64,000 nucleotides of DNA from Seohaeicola sp024304985 (GCF_028802875.1 NZ_JARAMP010000004.1:62001-126000), one strand, 5' to 3'; counted from the first letter of the stretch, positions 15,475 to 25,492 are shown. Numbers and translations: made by a program. Notes: generated by a model not told the origin, from the letters alone.

Positions 15475-16200
15475 ATGACACCGGCCCCAACAGCGCGACT
15501 GCCGATCCTGACGACAGAGGAGGTGACCAAGGTCTACCGCACGGGGGCTTTGGCCGTCCATGCTCTGGCCGGGGTGTCGCTGACGCTCTATCAGTCGGAA
15601 ATCGTGGTTCTCTTGGGGGCGTCGGGCTCGGGAAAATCCACGCTGCTGAACATTCTTGGCGGGCTGGATCAGCCCACGTCGGGGCGCGTGATGTTCCGCG
15701 ATCAGGATCTGACGGCACTCGGGGATGCGGGTTTGACGGCCTTTCGTCGCGCCCATGTAGGCTTTGTCTTTCAGTTCTACAATCTGGTGCCCAGCCTGAC
15801 CGCGCGCGAGAATGTGGCGCTGGTGACGGAAATTGCGGATCACCCCATGCGGCCCGAAGAAGCGTTGGAGCGTGTGGGGCTGGCGGCGCGACTGGATCAT
15901 TTCCCGTCCGAGCTGTCAGGTGGCGAACAGCAGCGGGTCGCCATCGCCCGTGCCATCGCCAAACGGCCCGAGATCCTGCTGTGTGACGAACCCACTGGCG
16001 CTCTGGACAGCAAGACAGGTGTGACCGTGCTTGAGGCCTTGGTCGAGGTGAACCGCGATCTGGGCACAACGACGGCGCTGATCACCCATAATGCCGAGAT
16101 CCGCCGCATTGCGCATCGCGTGATCTATATGGCCGATGGCCGGATTGCGCGGGTCGAGGAGAACACTTCCCCGATGGCACCGGCCGAGGTCAGTTGGTGA
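15475..16200 (+). CDS. ABC transporter ATP-binding protein (MacB/LolD type)
   Basis: 241 residues. Walker A GASGSGKST (about 43-51), Q-loop FQFYNLVP, signature LSGGEQQRVAIARAI, Walker B ILLCDEP and the H-loop ITHN are all present, so the ATPase should be active. The FxFQFYNL motif is typical of LolD/MacB-type mechanotransmission systems. The stop overlaps the start of the permease gene (TGATG), and a HlyD-type adaptor follows, giving a complete inner-membrane export module. The inverted repeat GACAG-N6-CTGTC at 15429-15444 and GCTAA-N2-TTAGC at 15460-15471 lie just upstream and may be control sites. Confidence 0.9.
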   Translation: MTPAPTARLPILTTEEVTKVYRTGALAVHALAGVSLTLYQSEIVVLLGASGSGKSTLLNILGGLDQPTSGRVMFRDQDLTALGDAGLTAFRRAHVGFVFQFYNLVPSLTARENVALVTEIADHPMRPEEALERVGLAARLDHFPSELSGGEQQRVAIARAIAKRPEILLCDEPTGALDSKTGVTVLEALVEVNRDLGTTTALITHNAEIRRIAHRVIYMADGRIARVEENTSPMAPAEVSW

Positions 16201-18563
16201 TGCGGGCGCTGGATCGCAAGGTGCTGCGTGACCTGCGCACGATCTGGGCCCAAGCGCTTGCCATTGCGCTGGTGCTGGCCTGTGGGGTGATGGTGTTGGT
16301 CCTGTCCACCGGCACGCAACGTTCCCTCACCGAAACGCGCGACGCCTATTACGAGCGGCATCGCTTTGCGGATGTCTTTGCCAGTGCCACGCGCGCTCCG
16401 CTGGGTTTGCTGCCCCGGATCGCCGCGATTGACGGGGTGGCGCAGGTCGAGGCGCGGATCGTCTTTACCGCCATGCTGGATCTGGAAGGCATGGCAGAAC
16501 CGGCTTCGGCCCGCGTGATCTCGTTGCCGGCCTTGGGTGAGCCGGCGCTGAACTTGCCGCTGTTGCGCTCGGGACGGCTGCCAGATCCTTTGCAACCCGA
16601 CGAGGTGGCACTGTCCGAGCCTTTCGCGCAGGCCAACGGTTTGCAGCCCGGTGACAGGTTTCGCGCGGTGCTGAACGGGCGGTTGCGAACGCTGGTGGTG
16701 ACTGGGCATCTGCTGACGCCCGAGTATATCTACACGATCGGCCCCGGCGCGATGATGCCGGATGACACTCACTTCGGACTGATCTGGATGCGGGAGCCGG
16801 CGGCGGCGGCGGCCTCTGACCTGGACGGCGCGTTCAATGATCTGACACTGAGCCTGTCGCGCGGAGCGCATACCGAGTCGGTGATCGCGGAACTGGACAG
16901 GATACTGGCCCCCTATGGCGGGACCGGGGCCCATGGTCGCGACCGGCAGATGTCGCATGTCTTCATCGAAGGTGAGTTGACCCAGTTGGGGGCGATGGCA
17001 CGGGTGCTGCCGCCGGTGTTTCTGATCGTGTCGGCTTTTCTGGTGAATATGGTGCTGGGTCGCCTGATCGCGCTGGAGCGGCAACAGATCGGCCTGTTCA
17101 AGGCCATCGGCTATGCCACGGCAGAGATCGTGTTGCATTACCTGAAGATGACCATCGGGATCGGCGTGCTGGGCGTGCTGATCGGTTGGGGCATGGGGTG
17201 GTGGCTGGGGCATGCAATGACGACGCTTTATACCGAGTATTTCCGTTTCCCGTGGCTGGACTATCGTCCCGGTGCCGCGCCTTTGGTTGTCTCGGGCTTG
17301 CTGGCTTTGGCGGCGGTTGTGATCGGTGCTGTGCGTGCCGTGGCAGCGGCTGTGCGTCTTGCACCGGCAGTGGCGATGTCACCCCCTGCGCCGCCTGTGT
17401 TCCGGCGCGGTTGGGTGGGCGATCTGGGGGCGGCTCTTGCTCTGCGCCAGACGACGATGATGATCCTGCGGTCGCTGAGCCGTTGGCCGGGTCGCGCGGC
17501 GGTGACCCTGTTCGGGGTGGCGGGGTCGGTCGCGGTGCTGGTCGCATCCTTCGTGACCTTCGACATCATCGACGTGGTGATGGAGGATATCTTCGACAAG
17601 GCGAACCGGCAGGATGCAACGCTTCTGCTGCACCGCGCGGTGGGTGAGCGGGCAGAGCTGGACGCCCTGTCCCTGCCCGGCGTTTTGCTGGCAGAGGGAG
17701 TCTATGCCGTCCCGATCCGCCTTGGCCATGGTTCCAGATCCAAGCTGGTGAGCCTGATGGCCCGAGACCCCGCAGCGCGGCTGACCCGTGTTCTGGATGA
17801 TGACGGCAGACCGATCCCCTTGCCAGACAGTGGCGTGACGCTGCCCGAGGCTCTGGCCGATGGTCTGGGCCTGCGCCTTGGCGACAGGGTGCGGATCGAA
17901 CTGCTGGCACCGCCGCGCGCACCGTGGGACGTGACTGTGACGGGCATCATCCGGCAAAGCATGGGGCAGGATGTGCAGATGAACCGCAGCGCGCTTTTTG
18001 CGCTGATGAATGAGGCACCTCAGGTGAACATGCTGAATCTGGCGATCGACATGGCGTCCCTGTCCGCTCTGCAGGCGCAGATCAAAGAGACCCCCGCAGC
18101 CGCTGGTTTTACCCTGTGGGCGGACGTGCGCGGTGCGATGGAGGCGACGATGAACGAAAGCCTGATCACCATGACGCTGATCTTTTCGGCCTTGGGCATG
18201 CTGATCACCATTGGCGTGGTGTATAATGCAGCGCGCATCCAATTGGCGGAGCGCGCGCATGAACTGGCGAGTTTGCGTGTGCTGGGCTTTCGTCGTGCAG
18301 AGGTTGGCTATGTTCTGGTGGCCGAACAGATGCTGCTGACGGTTGTCGCGGTTCCGGTCGGATGGGTGGCGGGATACGGGTTCGCCCGGTTGATGACGCA
18401 AGGTTTCTCGACCGACATCATCAGCCTGCCGTTGGTGATCTCTCAGGCGACCTATGCGCAATCGGCGCTGACCGTGCTGGCAGCCGCGCTTGCCTCGGTC
18501 CTGTTGGTGCGGCGCAGGCTGGACCGGATCGACATCGTCACCGCGTTGAAGCAGAAGGAATGA
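16200..18563 (+). CDS. ABC transporter permease (double FtsX/MacB-type)
   Basis: 787 residues with the arrangement of large FtsX-like permeases: one helix near the N-terminus (about 15-38), a big periplasmic domain, three helices in the middle (about 265-385), a further helix about 430-450, a second periplasmic domain and three C-terminal helices (about 655-775). This duplicated form is typical of fused permeases that need no separate partner. ATG 16200 overlaps the ATPase stop. Together with the adjacent ATPase and HlyD-type adaptor it likely exports a hydrophobic molecule, peptide or lipoprotein; substrate unknown. Confidence 0.88.
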   Translation: MRALDRKVLRDLRTIWAQALAIALVLACGVMVLVLSTGTQRSLTETRDAYYERHRFADVFASATRAPLGLLPRIAAIDGVAQVEARIVFTAMLDLEGMAEPASARVISLPALGEPALNLPLLRSGRLPDPLQPDEVALSEPFAQANGLQPGDRFRAVLNGRLRTLVVTGHLLTPEYIYTIGPGAMMPDDTHFGLIWMREPAAAAASDLDGAFNDLTLSLSRGAHTESVIAELDRILAPYGGTGAHGRDRQMSHVFIEGELTQLGAMARVLPPVFLIVSAFLVNMVLGRLIALERQQIGLFKAIGYATAEIVLHYLKMTIGIGVLGVLIGWGMGWWLGHAMTTLYTEYFRFPWLDYRPGAAPLVVSGLLALAAVVIGAVRAVAAAVRLAPAVAMSPPAPPVFRRGWVGDLGAALALRQTTMMILRSLSRWPGRAAVTLFGVAGSVAVLVASFVTFDIIDVVMEDIFDKANRQDATLLLHRAVGERAELDALSLPGVLLAEGVYAVPIRLGHGSRSKLVSLMARDPAARLTRVLDDDGRPIPLPDSGVTLPEALADGLGLRLGDRVRIELLAPPRAPWDVTVTGIIRQSMGQDVQMNRSALFALMNEAPQVNMLNLAIDMASLSALQAQIKETPAAAGFTLWADVRGAMEATMNESLITMTLIFSALGMLITIGVVYNAARIQLAERAHELASLRVLGFRRAEVGYVLVAEQMLLTVVAVPVGWVAGYGFARLMTQGFSTDIISLPLVISQATYAQSALTVLAAALASVLLVRRRLDRIDIVTALKQKE

Positions 18564-18565
18564 CC

Positions 18566-19789
18566 ATGGGCCGATATGTCAGAATGATCCTTGCCGGAAT
18601 GGTGGGTCTGGCGCTGATCGCAGCACTGGTCTGGGCCTTGCTGCCACAGCCCGTCGCAGTCGATCTTGTCGCGGCACGCGTCGCCCCGATGGAGGTGACG
18701 GTGACTGCCGAAGGGATCACCCGCGTTCGCGACCCATGGCAGGTGACCGCGCCGGTGACCGGCAACACAACACGCTCTCCGGTTGAGGTGGGAGATAGGG
18801 TCGTGGACGGCGAAACGGTCATCGCCGTGATCCAACCGGCCGAGCCCGCCTTTCTGGATGCCCGCGCCCGGCGTCTCGCCGAAGCCGCCGTGACCGAGGC
18901 CGAGGCCGCCGTTCGCCTGGCCGAGGCGCAACTGTCCCGCGCAGAGGTGGAACTGGAGCATTTCGAGGCGGATTTTGACCGGAACCGCACGCTGGCGGCG
19001 CGCGGCACGGTATCGGTTACAATGCTGGAAAACAGCGCGCAGGCCGCCGCATCCGCCCGTGCCGCGCGTGAGGCGGCACAAGCCGAGCTTGAGTTGACGC
19101 GCGCCACACTGGAGCGTGCGCGCGCGCAACTGATGGGCCCCGAAGCGCAGGACCCCGACCGGACCCCTGCGGATTGCTGCATTCGTATCACCGCCCCCTT
19201 GTCCGGCACCGTGCTGGAGGTGGCTGATCTGAACGCGCGACTGGTGCAGGCTGGCAGCCCTCTGGTGAGTATCGGTAATCTGGACGATCTGGAGATCGAG
19301 GTGGATCTTCTGTCGGCTGACACGATCGGCATCGCACCCGGGACCCGCGCCCATGTCGAACGCTGGGGCGGCGAGGGCGTGATCGAGGCCGAAGTGCGCC
19401 GGATCGACCCATCCGCCTTCACGCGCGTGTCGGCCTTGGGGATCGAGGAACAGCGTGTGCGTCTTGCGCTGGACATCCTGACCCCGCCTGAGGCGCGCAT
19501 CGGTCTGGGCGACCGTTACCGTGTCTATGTCCGCCTTGTCGTCTGGTCGGACCCGGCGGTGTTACAGGTGCCTCGGTCGGCGCTGTTCCGGCAGGATGGG
19601 CAATGGGCCGTCTTCGTGGCGCAGGACGGGCGCGCGGAATTGCAGACGGTAGAGACTGGCCGCATGACCGCAGATTGGGTGCAGGTCTTGTCCGGTATCA
19701 CCGAAGGGCAATCCGTTGTCGCCTATCCCGGCGCGCGTGTCGCCGAAGGAGTCAGGCTGACGGCGCGGACCTCGGGGGGCGACAATTAG
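18566..19789 (+). CDS. HlyD-family periplasmic adaptor subunit
   Basis: 407 residues: an N-terminal membrane anchor (about 8-28), a lipoyl-like half, a coiled coil of about 100-190 residues rich in A, E, R and L (AEAAVTEAEAAVRLAEAQLSRAEVELEHFE), a second lipoyl half (ITAPLSGTVLEVADLNARLVQAG) and a beta-barrel/membrane-proximal C-terminus. It should bridge the FtsX-like permease to an outer-membrane channel, whose gene is not here. ATG 18566 is chosen over the overlapping ATG 18560 because AGAAGGA lies 6 bases upstream. The stop overlaps the stop of the convergent LysR gene. Confidence 0.88.
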   Translation: MGRYVRMILAGMVGLALIAALVWALLPQPVAVDLVAARVAPMEVTVTAEGITRVRDPWQVTAPVTGNTTRSPVEVGDRVVDGETVIAVIQPAEPAFLDARARRLAEAAVTEAEAAVRLAEAQLSRAEVELEHFEADFDRNRTLAARGTVSVTMLENSAQAAASARAAREAAQAELELTRATLERARAQLMGPEAQDPDRTPADCCIRITAPLSGTVLEVADLNARLVQAGSPLVSIGNLDDLEIEVDLLSADTIGIAPGTRAHVERWGGEGVIEAEVRRIDPSAFTRVSALGIEEQRVRLALDILTPPEARIGLGDRYRVYVRLVVWSDPAVLQVPRSALFRQDGQWAVFVAQDGRAELQTVETGRMTADWVQVLSGITEGQSVVAYPGARVAEGVRLTARTSGGDN

Positions 19790-20688
19790 GCCGCCGCCTC
19801 GGGCTCGTTCCATGTGCTGGCCATCCGTGCGGCAATCTCGACCACCAGTTCGACGGCAAGGGTGTCGGGGCTTTCCAGCCAACTGGCGCAGAAGGACAGC
19901 GGCGGCATCGTGACTTCGGTCTGGATCCGCTCCAGCTTGCCGTCACGCAGTTCCGCCTCGACCAGCTCATGCGGGATCACGGCGATCCCGATACCTTCGG
20001 TCGCCAGATGCACGACTGTCGCCATGGACGCACTTGCATGCAGGTTGATCGGGGGCAGATAGGGGCGGTTAAACAGGGATTTCACCTGCTCATAGGGCTG
20101 TGTCTTGCGCGCGAAGGTGATCAGCGGAAACCGCGCCAGATCGCGCACATCCGCCGGGTTCGGCACCTTGAGGGCGGGGCTTGCGATGAAACCAACGGGG
20201 TATTCGCACAGCAGCCGGTTGCGCAGCAAGGGCGCGGACAAGGGCCCCAGCAGAAAGGCGATATCCACCTCCTGCGCCAGCAGGCGGGCGCGGAGGGATG
20301 GCGAGATATCCACCTCGATCTCGATCGACAGATTGGGATAGATGCGATGCACTTCCTTGATGAAATCAGGAAGCCATGTGTGCACGATGGTTTCGGCCAC
20401 ACCCAGCCGGATCACACCGCGCACCGCCTCGGCGTCGCGCAGGCTGGCCAGCATCTCGGCCCGCATGGCAAGGATCTTTTCGGCATAGACCAGTAGTTGC
20501 CGCCCGCGCAGTGTGGGGGCAACGTTGCGGCTTTCGCGGCTGAGAAGCTTCGCGCCAACCTCGGCCTCAAGCTGCGCGATGCGGTGCGAGATGGCGGGCT
20601 GCGTCGTGTTCAGCTTCTGCGCGGCCCCCCGAAAGCTGCCAAGGGCCGCCACCCAGAGGAATGTCTCAAGCCCCTTGAAATCTACCAT
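19786..20688 (-). CDS. LysR-family transcriptional regulator
   Basis: 300 residues from ATG 20688. Standard N-terminal helix-turn-helix (LETFLWVAALGSFRGAAQKLNTTQPAISHRIAQLEAEVGAKLLSR) and an effector domain with a LysR-typical GVAETIVHTWLPDFIKEVH segment and DIAFLLGPL. An upstream ATG at 20718 is possible but lacks a ribosome-binding site. It is the last gene on the minus strand after the amidase/TRAP cluster, and is a reasonable candidate for regulating that cluster and binding near 27480; the ligand is unknown. Confidence 0.88.
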   Translation of the reverse strand: MVDFKGLETFLWVAALGSFRGAAQKLNTTQPAISHRIAQLEAEVGAKLLSRESRNVAPTLRGRQLLVYAEKILAMRAEMLASLRDAEAVRGVIRLGVAETIVHTWLPDFIKEVHRIYPNLSIEIEVDISPSLRARLLAQEVDIAFLLGPLSAPLLRNRLLCEYPVGFIASPALKVPNPADVRDLARFPLITFARKTQPYEQVKSLFNRPYLPPINLHASASMATVVHLATEGIGIAVIPHELVEAELRDGKLERIQTEVTMPPLSFCASWLESPDTLAVELVVEIAARMASTWNEPEAAA

Positions 20689-20745
20689 GGCTCCGGTCCG
20701 TTCAGGGATATGCAGCATGCAGCCAGCATCGCTCGGCGGGCCATG

Positions 20746-21546
20746 TCAAGTCTGCCCTGTCCGCGCACGCCCGGCCAGCAGTGTCATCACAAGCGTAGCG
20801 AGGACCGATGCGGAAAGCGCCAGCAGGAAGGCAGGCCCCGCAGGCAGGTGCCGCAGCAGAAGCGCAAGGCACAGGCAGAAGGTGGCAAGACTGCTCAGCC
20901 CCGTCAGGCCGGCAAAGGCGGTCTGACCGGCGAAAGCGCCGCCATGATCCAGATGCAGCGAAATCGCGATGACGGTGAAACCGATGGGGAAAGCCATGAT
21001 CGCACCTGCGAATCCTGCGCCCAGCACCGACGACCCCAGTGTGACGCCGCCCACCAACAGGCCCGCCAGCAGACCGCGCAGGATCAAAAGCCCCCATTTC
21101 GTTCCGGCCGCCTTGGCATTCTGTCCCGCGACCCAGCGTCGCCCGATCCTGCGTGCCGCCAGCGTCACCGCCGCAAAGAGCGCTGCGCCAATCAGCGGGG
21201 GATGCGGCACGACACCCAAGGGCAGTGCCAACACCAGCCATGCCAGCGCGCCACCCGCGACCGAGAAGAACGGCCCGGTCCTGCCCGACAGGATCACGAA
21301 GGCCAGAAGAAACGCTTGCGTCGCTGACAGGGAAAACAAGGCACCCGCCGCCGCGTCAGCCACAAAAGCGGGGGGCTGATCCAGCAGCATGAAGCCCAGC
21401 CCCGGCGCCAGAACGATGGGCAGCCCCACCACGACACCGCCGATGGCCGGTCCCAGACGGACGGCAATCCATGAAATCGCGATGACGACAAAAGCCGTGC
21501 CCGCCATGCGGATGGCGAATTCACCCAAGATCAAGGGATCGGTCAC
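20746..21546 (-). CDS. Hydrophobic integral membrane protein, unknown function
   Basis: 266 residues, almost entirely hydrophobic with about eight predicted membrane helices (for example FAIRMAGTAFVVIAISWIAV, AIGGVVVGLPIVLAP, FAGAIMAFPIGFTVIAISL). Glycine- and proline-rich breaks suggest a transporter or exporter-like fold, but I do not recognise the family. The GTG start at 21546 overlaps the amidase stop (GTGA), so it is translated with the amidase and probably serves the same pathway, for example uptake or efflux of a substrate or product. Confidence 0.65.
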   Translation of the reverse strand: MTDPLILGEFAIRMAGTAFVVIAISWIAVRLGPAIGGVVVGLPIVLAPGLGFMLLDQPPAFVADAAAGALFSLSATQAFLLAFVILSGRTGPFFSVAGGALAWLVLALPLGVVPHPPLIGAALFAAVTLAARRIGRRWVAGQNAKAAGTKWGLLILRGLLAGLLVGGVTLGSSVLGAGFAGAIMAFPIGFTVIAISLHLDHGGAFAGQTAFAGLTGLSSLATFCLCLALLLRHLPAGPAFLLALSASVLATLVMTLLAGRARTGQT

Positions 21547-22853
21547 GAGTCCAGCAGTGCCTCGATCCGCTGCGCCATGTGAAGGATGTTCCAGTCTTGA
21601 CCACCGGGAGCGAAGAGCATCAACCCGGTCGCCAAGCGTTGTGCGCGCTGCATCGGCACTGTCGCCGCGCAACCGTCAAGGAAATTGATTGCCGATGGAT
21701 TGCGCAGCATCAGCGCATTGAGCCGGTCGAAATCGGCCTCGACCTCGGCAATCAGAGGGGCCACGGTCGGGATGGTCGGCAGGATGAAAGCATCAATACC
21801 ATCCGCTAGTGTATGGAACGCGGCGACAGCACGGGCGCGATGAGCCAGTTTGTCGGTGTAATCGGAGGGGCGAAAATCCTTGGCGGCAAGGATGCGGCGC
21901 AGCACGCGGGGGTCGCCTTCGACATGCAGGCCGTCAAGGTGATGGGCGTGGATGGCATGCGCCTCGGTCGCGACGACGATCCGGTTGACGTCTCCGAATC
22001 CGTCCAGTTCGGGCAATTCCTTCTCAACAATCTCGTGCCCGGCGGTCCGCAGCGCCACCAGTGCCGCGTCGAAATCCGCGGTGACCTGAGCGTCCATGCC
22101 CTGCATCAGCGGACCTTGGAGGATGGCGAGCCTGAGGGGGCGATCCTGCGGTGCGGCGGGAACTTCTGTGCCGGAGAGCACGGCGTGGACGGCGGCGCAG
22201 GTGGCGATGCGCGGGGCCAGCGGGCCGATGCTGTCGAAGGTTGGGGACAGGGGGAACGCGCCGTCCAGCGGCACGGTGGATTGCGAGGGTTTGAAGCCCG
22301 CCAGACCGTTGAGAGCGGCAGGGATACGGACCGAACCTCCGGTATCGGTGCCCAAGGCGACATCAGCCAAGCCAAATGCCACCGAAACCGCCGCGCCCGA
22401 ACTGGACCCGCCCGAGATACGCGACGGATCGCGGGCATTTCCGGGGTTGCCGGTATGCGGGTTCAGCCCCACGCCGGAATAGGCGAATTCGGACATGGCC
22501 GTGCGCCCACAGGGCACCGCTCCCGCCGCCTTGAGCCGGGCGACCACAGGCGCGTCTGCCTTGGCTTCCTGCGCGCGGCGCAGGATGGCAGAGCCCGCAG
22601 CCGTGACCTGACCCGCCTCGTCGAACAGGTCCTTGATCGAGACCATCAGACCGGCCAGCGGACCGGTGCGGCGCGTGGCATCCGTATCCAGCGCCTGCGC
22701 CGCCTGCATGATGCGTTTTGCATCGAATTGCGTATAAATGCGCGACATCATCGCATGCGGCATGTCCATGGCGCGGTCGATCACATGGCGGGCACGATCC
22801 TCGGCGCGAAAAGTGATGCGGCCGCAGGGCGAGGTCAGGGGGGATTGGGTCAT
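21543..22853 (-). CDS. Amidase (amidase signature family)
   Basis: 436 residues. Hydrolyses a carbon-nitrogen amide bond by a Ser-cisSer-Lys triad. The lysine is in MVSIKDLFDEAG (near residue 80), the cis-serine and nucleophile region in RISGGSSSGAAVSVAFGLAD (about 150-165) and GTDTGGSVRIPAALNGLAGFKPS follows as in the family. Substrate not predictable. It sits between DUF2848 and a membrane-protein gene on the minus strand, whose GTG overlaps its stop. A second, related amidase is at 46639-47967. Confidence 0.88.
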   Translation of the reverse strand: MTQSPLTSPCGRITFRAEDRARHVIDRAMDMPHAMMSRIYTQFDAKRIMQAAQALDTDATRRTGPLAGLMVSIKDLFDEAGQVTAAGSAILRRAQEAKADAPVVARLKAAGAVPCGRTAMSEFAYSGVGLNPHTGNPGNARDPSRISGGSSSGAAVSVAFGLADVALGTDTGGSVRIPAALNGLAGFKPSQSTVPLDGAFPLSPTFDSIGPLAPRIATCAAVHAVLSGTEVPAAPQDRPLRLAILQGPLMQGMDAQVTADFDAALVALRTAGHEIVEKELPELDGFGDVNRIVVATEAHAIHAHHLDGLHVEGDPRVLRRILAAKDFRPSDYTDKLAHRARAVAAFHTLADGIDAFILPTIPTVAPLIAEVEADFDRLNALMLRNPSAINFLDGCAATVPMQRAQRLATGLMLFAPGGQDWNILHMAQRIEALLDS

Positions 22854-22867
22854 GTGGGTCCTTGGTT

Positions 22868-23560
22868 TCAGGCGATGACGGGAAGGCTGACCATAGTGTA
22901 GACATGTTCGATGCGGCGGCCCAGACGGTCGTCGATCATTTCCATGCGGAATTCTTCTGCTGCGCGCACCCCGCCCGAGAGCACGGCGAAGGTGCCGCAC
23001 ATCATGGCAGTGCCGGGTTGAAGACGGGTGCCACCCTTTGTCATCGGAGAGCCGGCCACCAGTTCGGCCAGCGGGCGGATCGACCCGATTGTGCCATCCT
23101 GATAAGGCACCCAATCGCCACCTTCGCGGATGAAGGAGCGGATGCGGATATCATCCAGATGCCCCGCCACCTCGTCGAAATCCCACAAAACGGGGGCGAT
23201 GGGTTTGGGGCAGATCTGCTTGGAATGGGCCACGGAATAGGCCTCAAGCTTGCGATCGGTGTGATCGGAGCCAAGCCCCAGATAAAGCCGCGTGCCGTCG
23301 TCGATCAGCGTGGGTTCCGCCTCGCCCGAGGAGGTGTCGTCTAGGCACTGGATCACGGGCGCTGTCGTGAACATCAGGTCCGAGGCGCGGTAATACAGCG
23401 GCACGGTCGAGGGCGCGGGCACGCCGATGGCCGCCAGTTCCTCGATGTGGTGGTTGACCGCATCGGCATTGCGCCCGGTCCAGCCAGCGATGACACCGTG
23501 CGTGATCTCGATCTCGACTGGCCCGTGGCCTGCCCGTTCAAACGTTAACCGATTGCCCAT
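22868..23560 (-). CDS. DUF2848 family protein
   Basis: 230 residues. The order IAGWTGRNADAVNHHIEELAAIGVPAPSTVPLYYR, then GSDHTDRKLEAYSVAHSKQICPKPIAP, matches DUF2848, a fumarylacetoacetate-hydrolase-like family of unknown reaction usually found in catabolic clusters. The conserved S-D-H-T-D and S-K-Q segments may form a metal/substrate site. ATG 23560 has GGAG upstream. Lies 42 bases after dctM in the same direction and 14 bases before the amidase start, so it is probably in the same transcript. Confidence 0.78.
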   Translation of the reverse strand: MGNRLTFERAGHGPVEIEITHGVIAGWTGRNADAVNHHIEELAAIGVPAPSTVPLYYRASDLMFTTAPVIQCLDDTSSGEAEPTLIDDGTRLYLGLGSDHTDRKLEAYSVAHSKQICPKPIAPVLWDFDEVAGHLDDIRIRSFIREGGDWVPYQDGTIGSIRPLAELVAGSPMTKGGTRLQPGTAMMCGTFAVLSGGVRAAEEFRMEMIDDRLGRRIEHVYTMVSLPVIA

Positions 23561-23602
23561 TGGAATGGTCTGCTCCTTCTTGCATTGATCTTGAACGACG
23601 GG

Positions 23603-24880
23603 TCAGGCTGGTGCGAACAGCAGCGCGATGGACGGGAAAGCGATCAGCAGCCCCACCATCACCAGCATGACGAAGACGAAAGGAATGGCCCCCACCATCA
23701 CATCGCTGAGCCGCCCTTCCTTGCGCGCGCCTTGCACCACATAGAGGTTGAGGCCGACGGGGGGCGTGATCAGGGCCATCTCGATCAGCACGATCAGGAG
23801 GATGCCGAACCATACCTTGTCGAAGCCAAGTCCGATCACGATGGGCACGACAATGGGAATGGTGGCGATCATCAGGGCGAGCGTTTCGATGAAGAAACCC
23901 AGCACGATATACATCAACACAATGATCATCAGCATCCCGTAGGGACCAAGACCGAAGCTTTCCAGAAAGCCCGAGAGCGCGCGGTTCAGGCCGGTGGCCC
24001 CCAGCGCGAAGTTCAGGAAATAGGCCCCCACAATCACGAACATCACCATGGATGTGGTGCGGATTGTGCCCAGCAGCGCGGCGCGCATGTTTTGCCAAGT
24101 CACGGCCCCATACCAAGCCGCGATACCCAGTGCCATGACCACACCGATGGCGGCGGCTTCGGTCGGGGTGGCCCATCCGGTATAGATCGACCCGATGATG
24201 ATGGCGAAGACCATCAGCACGGGGATCAGATGCGGCAGGCCCGCCATACGCTCGGCCCAGGTGAAGCTGCGGCTGGGGCCGCCCCATTCCGGTTTGATGG
24301 TGCAGATGATGGCCGTGATGATCATGAAACCCAGCGCCATCAGAAGGCCCGGCACGATCCCGGCCATGAAAAGTTGCGGGACGGATGTCTGGGTCAGAAA
24401 GCCATAGACGATCAGGTTGATCGAGGGTGGCAGAAGGATACCGAGCGCGCCGCCCGCCGCAATCGCCCCGGCAAAGAGCCGCTGGTCATAGCCCTGTTTG
24501 CGCGCCTGCGGCATGGCGACTGTCGCCACGGTGGCCGCAGTGGCCACGGATGACCCAGAAGTGGCCGAGAACATCGTGGCTGTGCCGATATTGGCATGGA
24601 CCAACCCGCCCGGCAGCCATGAAAACCACGTATCCAGCGTGGCATAGGTCCGCTCGGCGATACCGGCCCGGACAAGGATTTCGCCCAGCAGCACGAACAA
24701 CGGAATGGCGATCAACAGGAAACTGTCCGAGGAGGAATAGACCATCTGCCCCAGACCGCGCATCAACGGCATCGCGGAGAAGAACTGGTCCAACCCGAAC
24801 CCGAGGATGAACAACGCCGCGCCGACGGGCACCGATAGTGCCAGAAGGACCGCCAGACCGATCGAGACATACCAGATCAT
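23603..24880 (-). CDS. dctM: TRAP transporter large permease (DctM type)
   Basis: 425 residues, about twelve membrane helices. Forms the substrate channel of a tripartite ATP-independent periplasmic transporter driven by a sodium gradient. The N-terminal GAALFILGFGLDQFFSAMPLMRGLGQMVYSSSDSFLLIAIPLFVLLGEIL segment and IVLIEMALITPPVGLNLYVVQG near the C-terminus are family-typical. The start overlaps the dctQ stop by 4 bases (ATGA). The imported compound is likely an organic acid but unidentified. Confidence 0.93.
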   Translation of the reverse strand: MIWYVSIGLAVLLALSVPVGAALFILGFGLDQFFSAMPLMRGLGQMVYSSSDSFLLIAIPLFVLLGEILVRAGIAERTYATLDTWFSWLPGGLVHANIGTATMFSATSGSSVATAATVATVAMPQARKQGYDQRLFAGAIAAGGALGILLPPSINLIVYGFLTQTSVPQLFMAGIVPGLLMALGFMIITAIICTIKPEWGGPSRSFTWAERMAGLPHLIPVLMVFAIIIGSIYTGWATPTEAAAIGVVMALGIAAWYGAVTWQNMRAALLGTIRTTSMVMFVIVGAYFLNFALGATGLNRALSGFLESFGLGPYGMLMIIVLMYIVLGFFIETLALMIATIPIVVPIVIGLGFDKVWFGILLIVLIEMALITPPVGLNLYVVQGARKEGRLSDVMVGAIPFVFVMLVMVGLLIAFPSIALLFAPA

Positions 24881-25455
24881 TCGACTTCTCCTGTCTCGAC
24901 CGGGATCGAGGCGATCTGCTCGACCATTTCAAAACGACGCAGCACGGTCAGGACAACGGTCAACGCCAACAGCAGGCTTGTGGTCACGACCATCCACGCC
25001 CAACCGCCGAACCAGACAATCTGCGGCATCCACAGAGGCACGCCCAACGGCGTGTTCGAGCGTGACCCGCGGGCCAGCGACTTGGCCAGCACGTCATAGG
25101 CATGCCATGCGACCAGAACCGCCACCAGCAGCACGCTTGCCAGTGCGATGATGTCCAGCACCGCGCGTCCCATGACGGGCAGACGGTTATGGATCAGGTC
25201 AATTCGCACATGCGCGCGTTCCACAAGGGCGTAGGAAAACCCCCATGTGGCAATCGCGGCCATCACATAGCCCGAGAGTTCATCCGCACCACCAACCCGC
25301 ATCGCGGGAAACTGGCGGCCCAGCACTTCGGTCATGATCAGGGCGACGGCCCCCAGAAGTACTATGCCACAGAGCAGGGCAATCCATCGGTTAGCGGTCC
25401 TGAGGGACCCGGCGATCTGCATCGCCGTGCCGGCCAGTCTGTCCGAACCTGTCAT
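24877..25455 (-). CDS. dctQ: TRAP transporter small permease (DctQ type)
   Basis: 192 residues with four membrane helices (about 20-45, 55-75, 95-115 and 135-160). The AVALIMTEVLGRQFPAMRVGGADELSGYVMAAIATWGF segment and the AHVRIDLIHNRLP motif are typical of DctQ. It partners dctM (4-base overlap) and the solute-binding protein gene directly upstream. Confidence 0.9.
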   Translation of the reverse strand: MTGSDRLAGTAMQIAGSLRTANRWIALLCGIVLLGAVALIMTEVLGRQFPAMRVGGADELSGYVMAAIATWGFSYALVERAHVRIDLIHNRLPVMGRAVLDIIALASVLLVAVLVAWHAYDVLAKSLARGSRSNTPLGVPLWMPQIVWFGGWAWMVVTTSLLLALTVVLTVLRRFEMVEQIASIPVETGEVE

Positions 25456-25492
25456 GTTGCCCTGCTCCTTTTCACTTTGTCACGGATCGTGA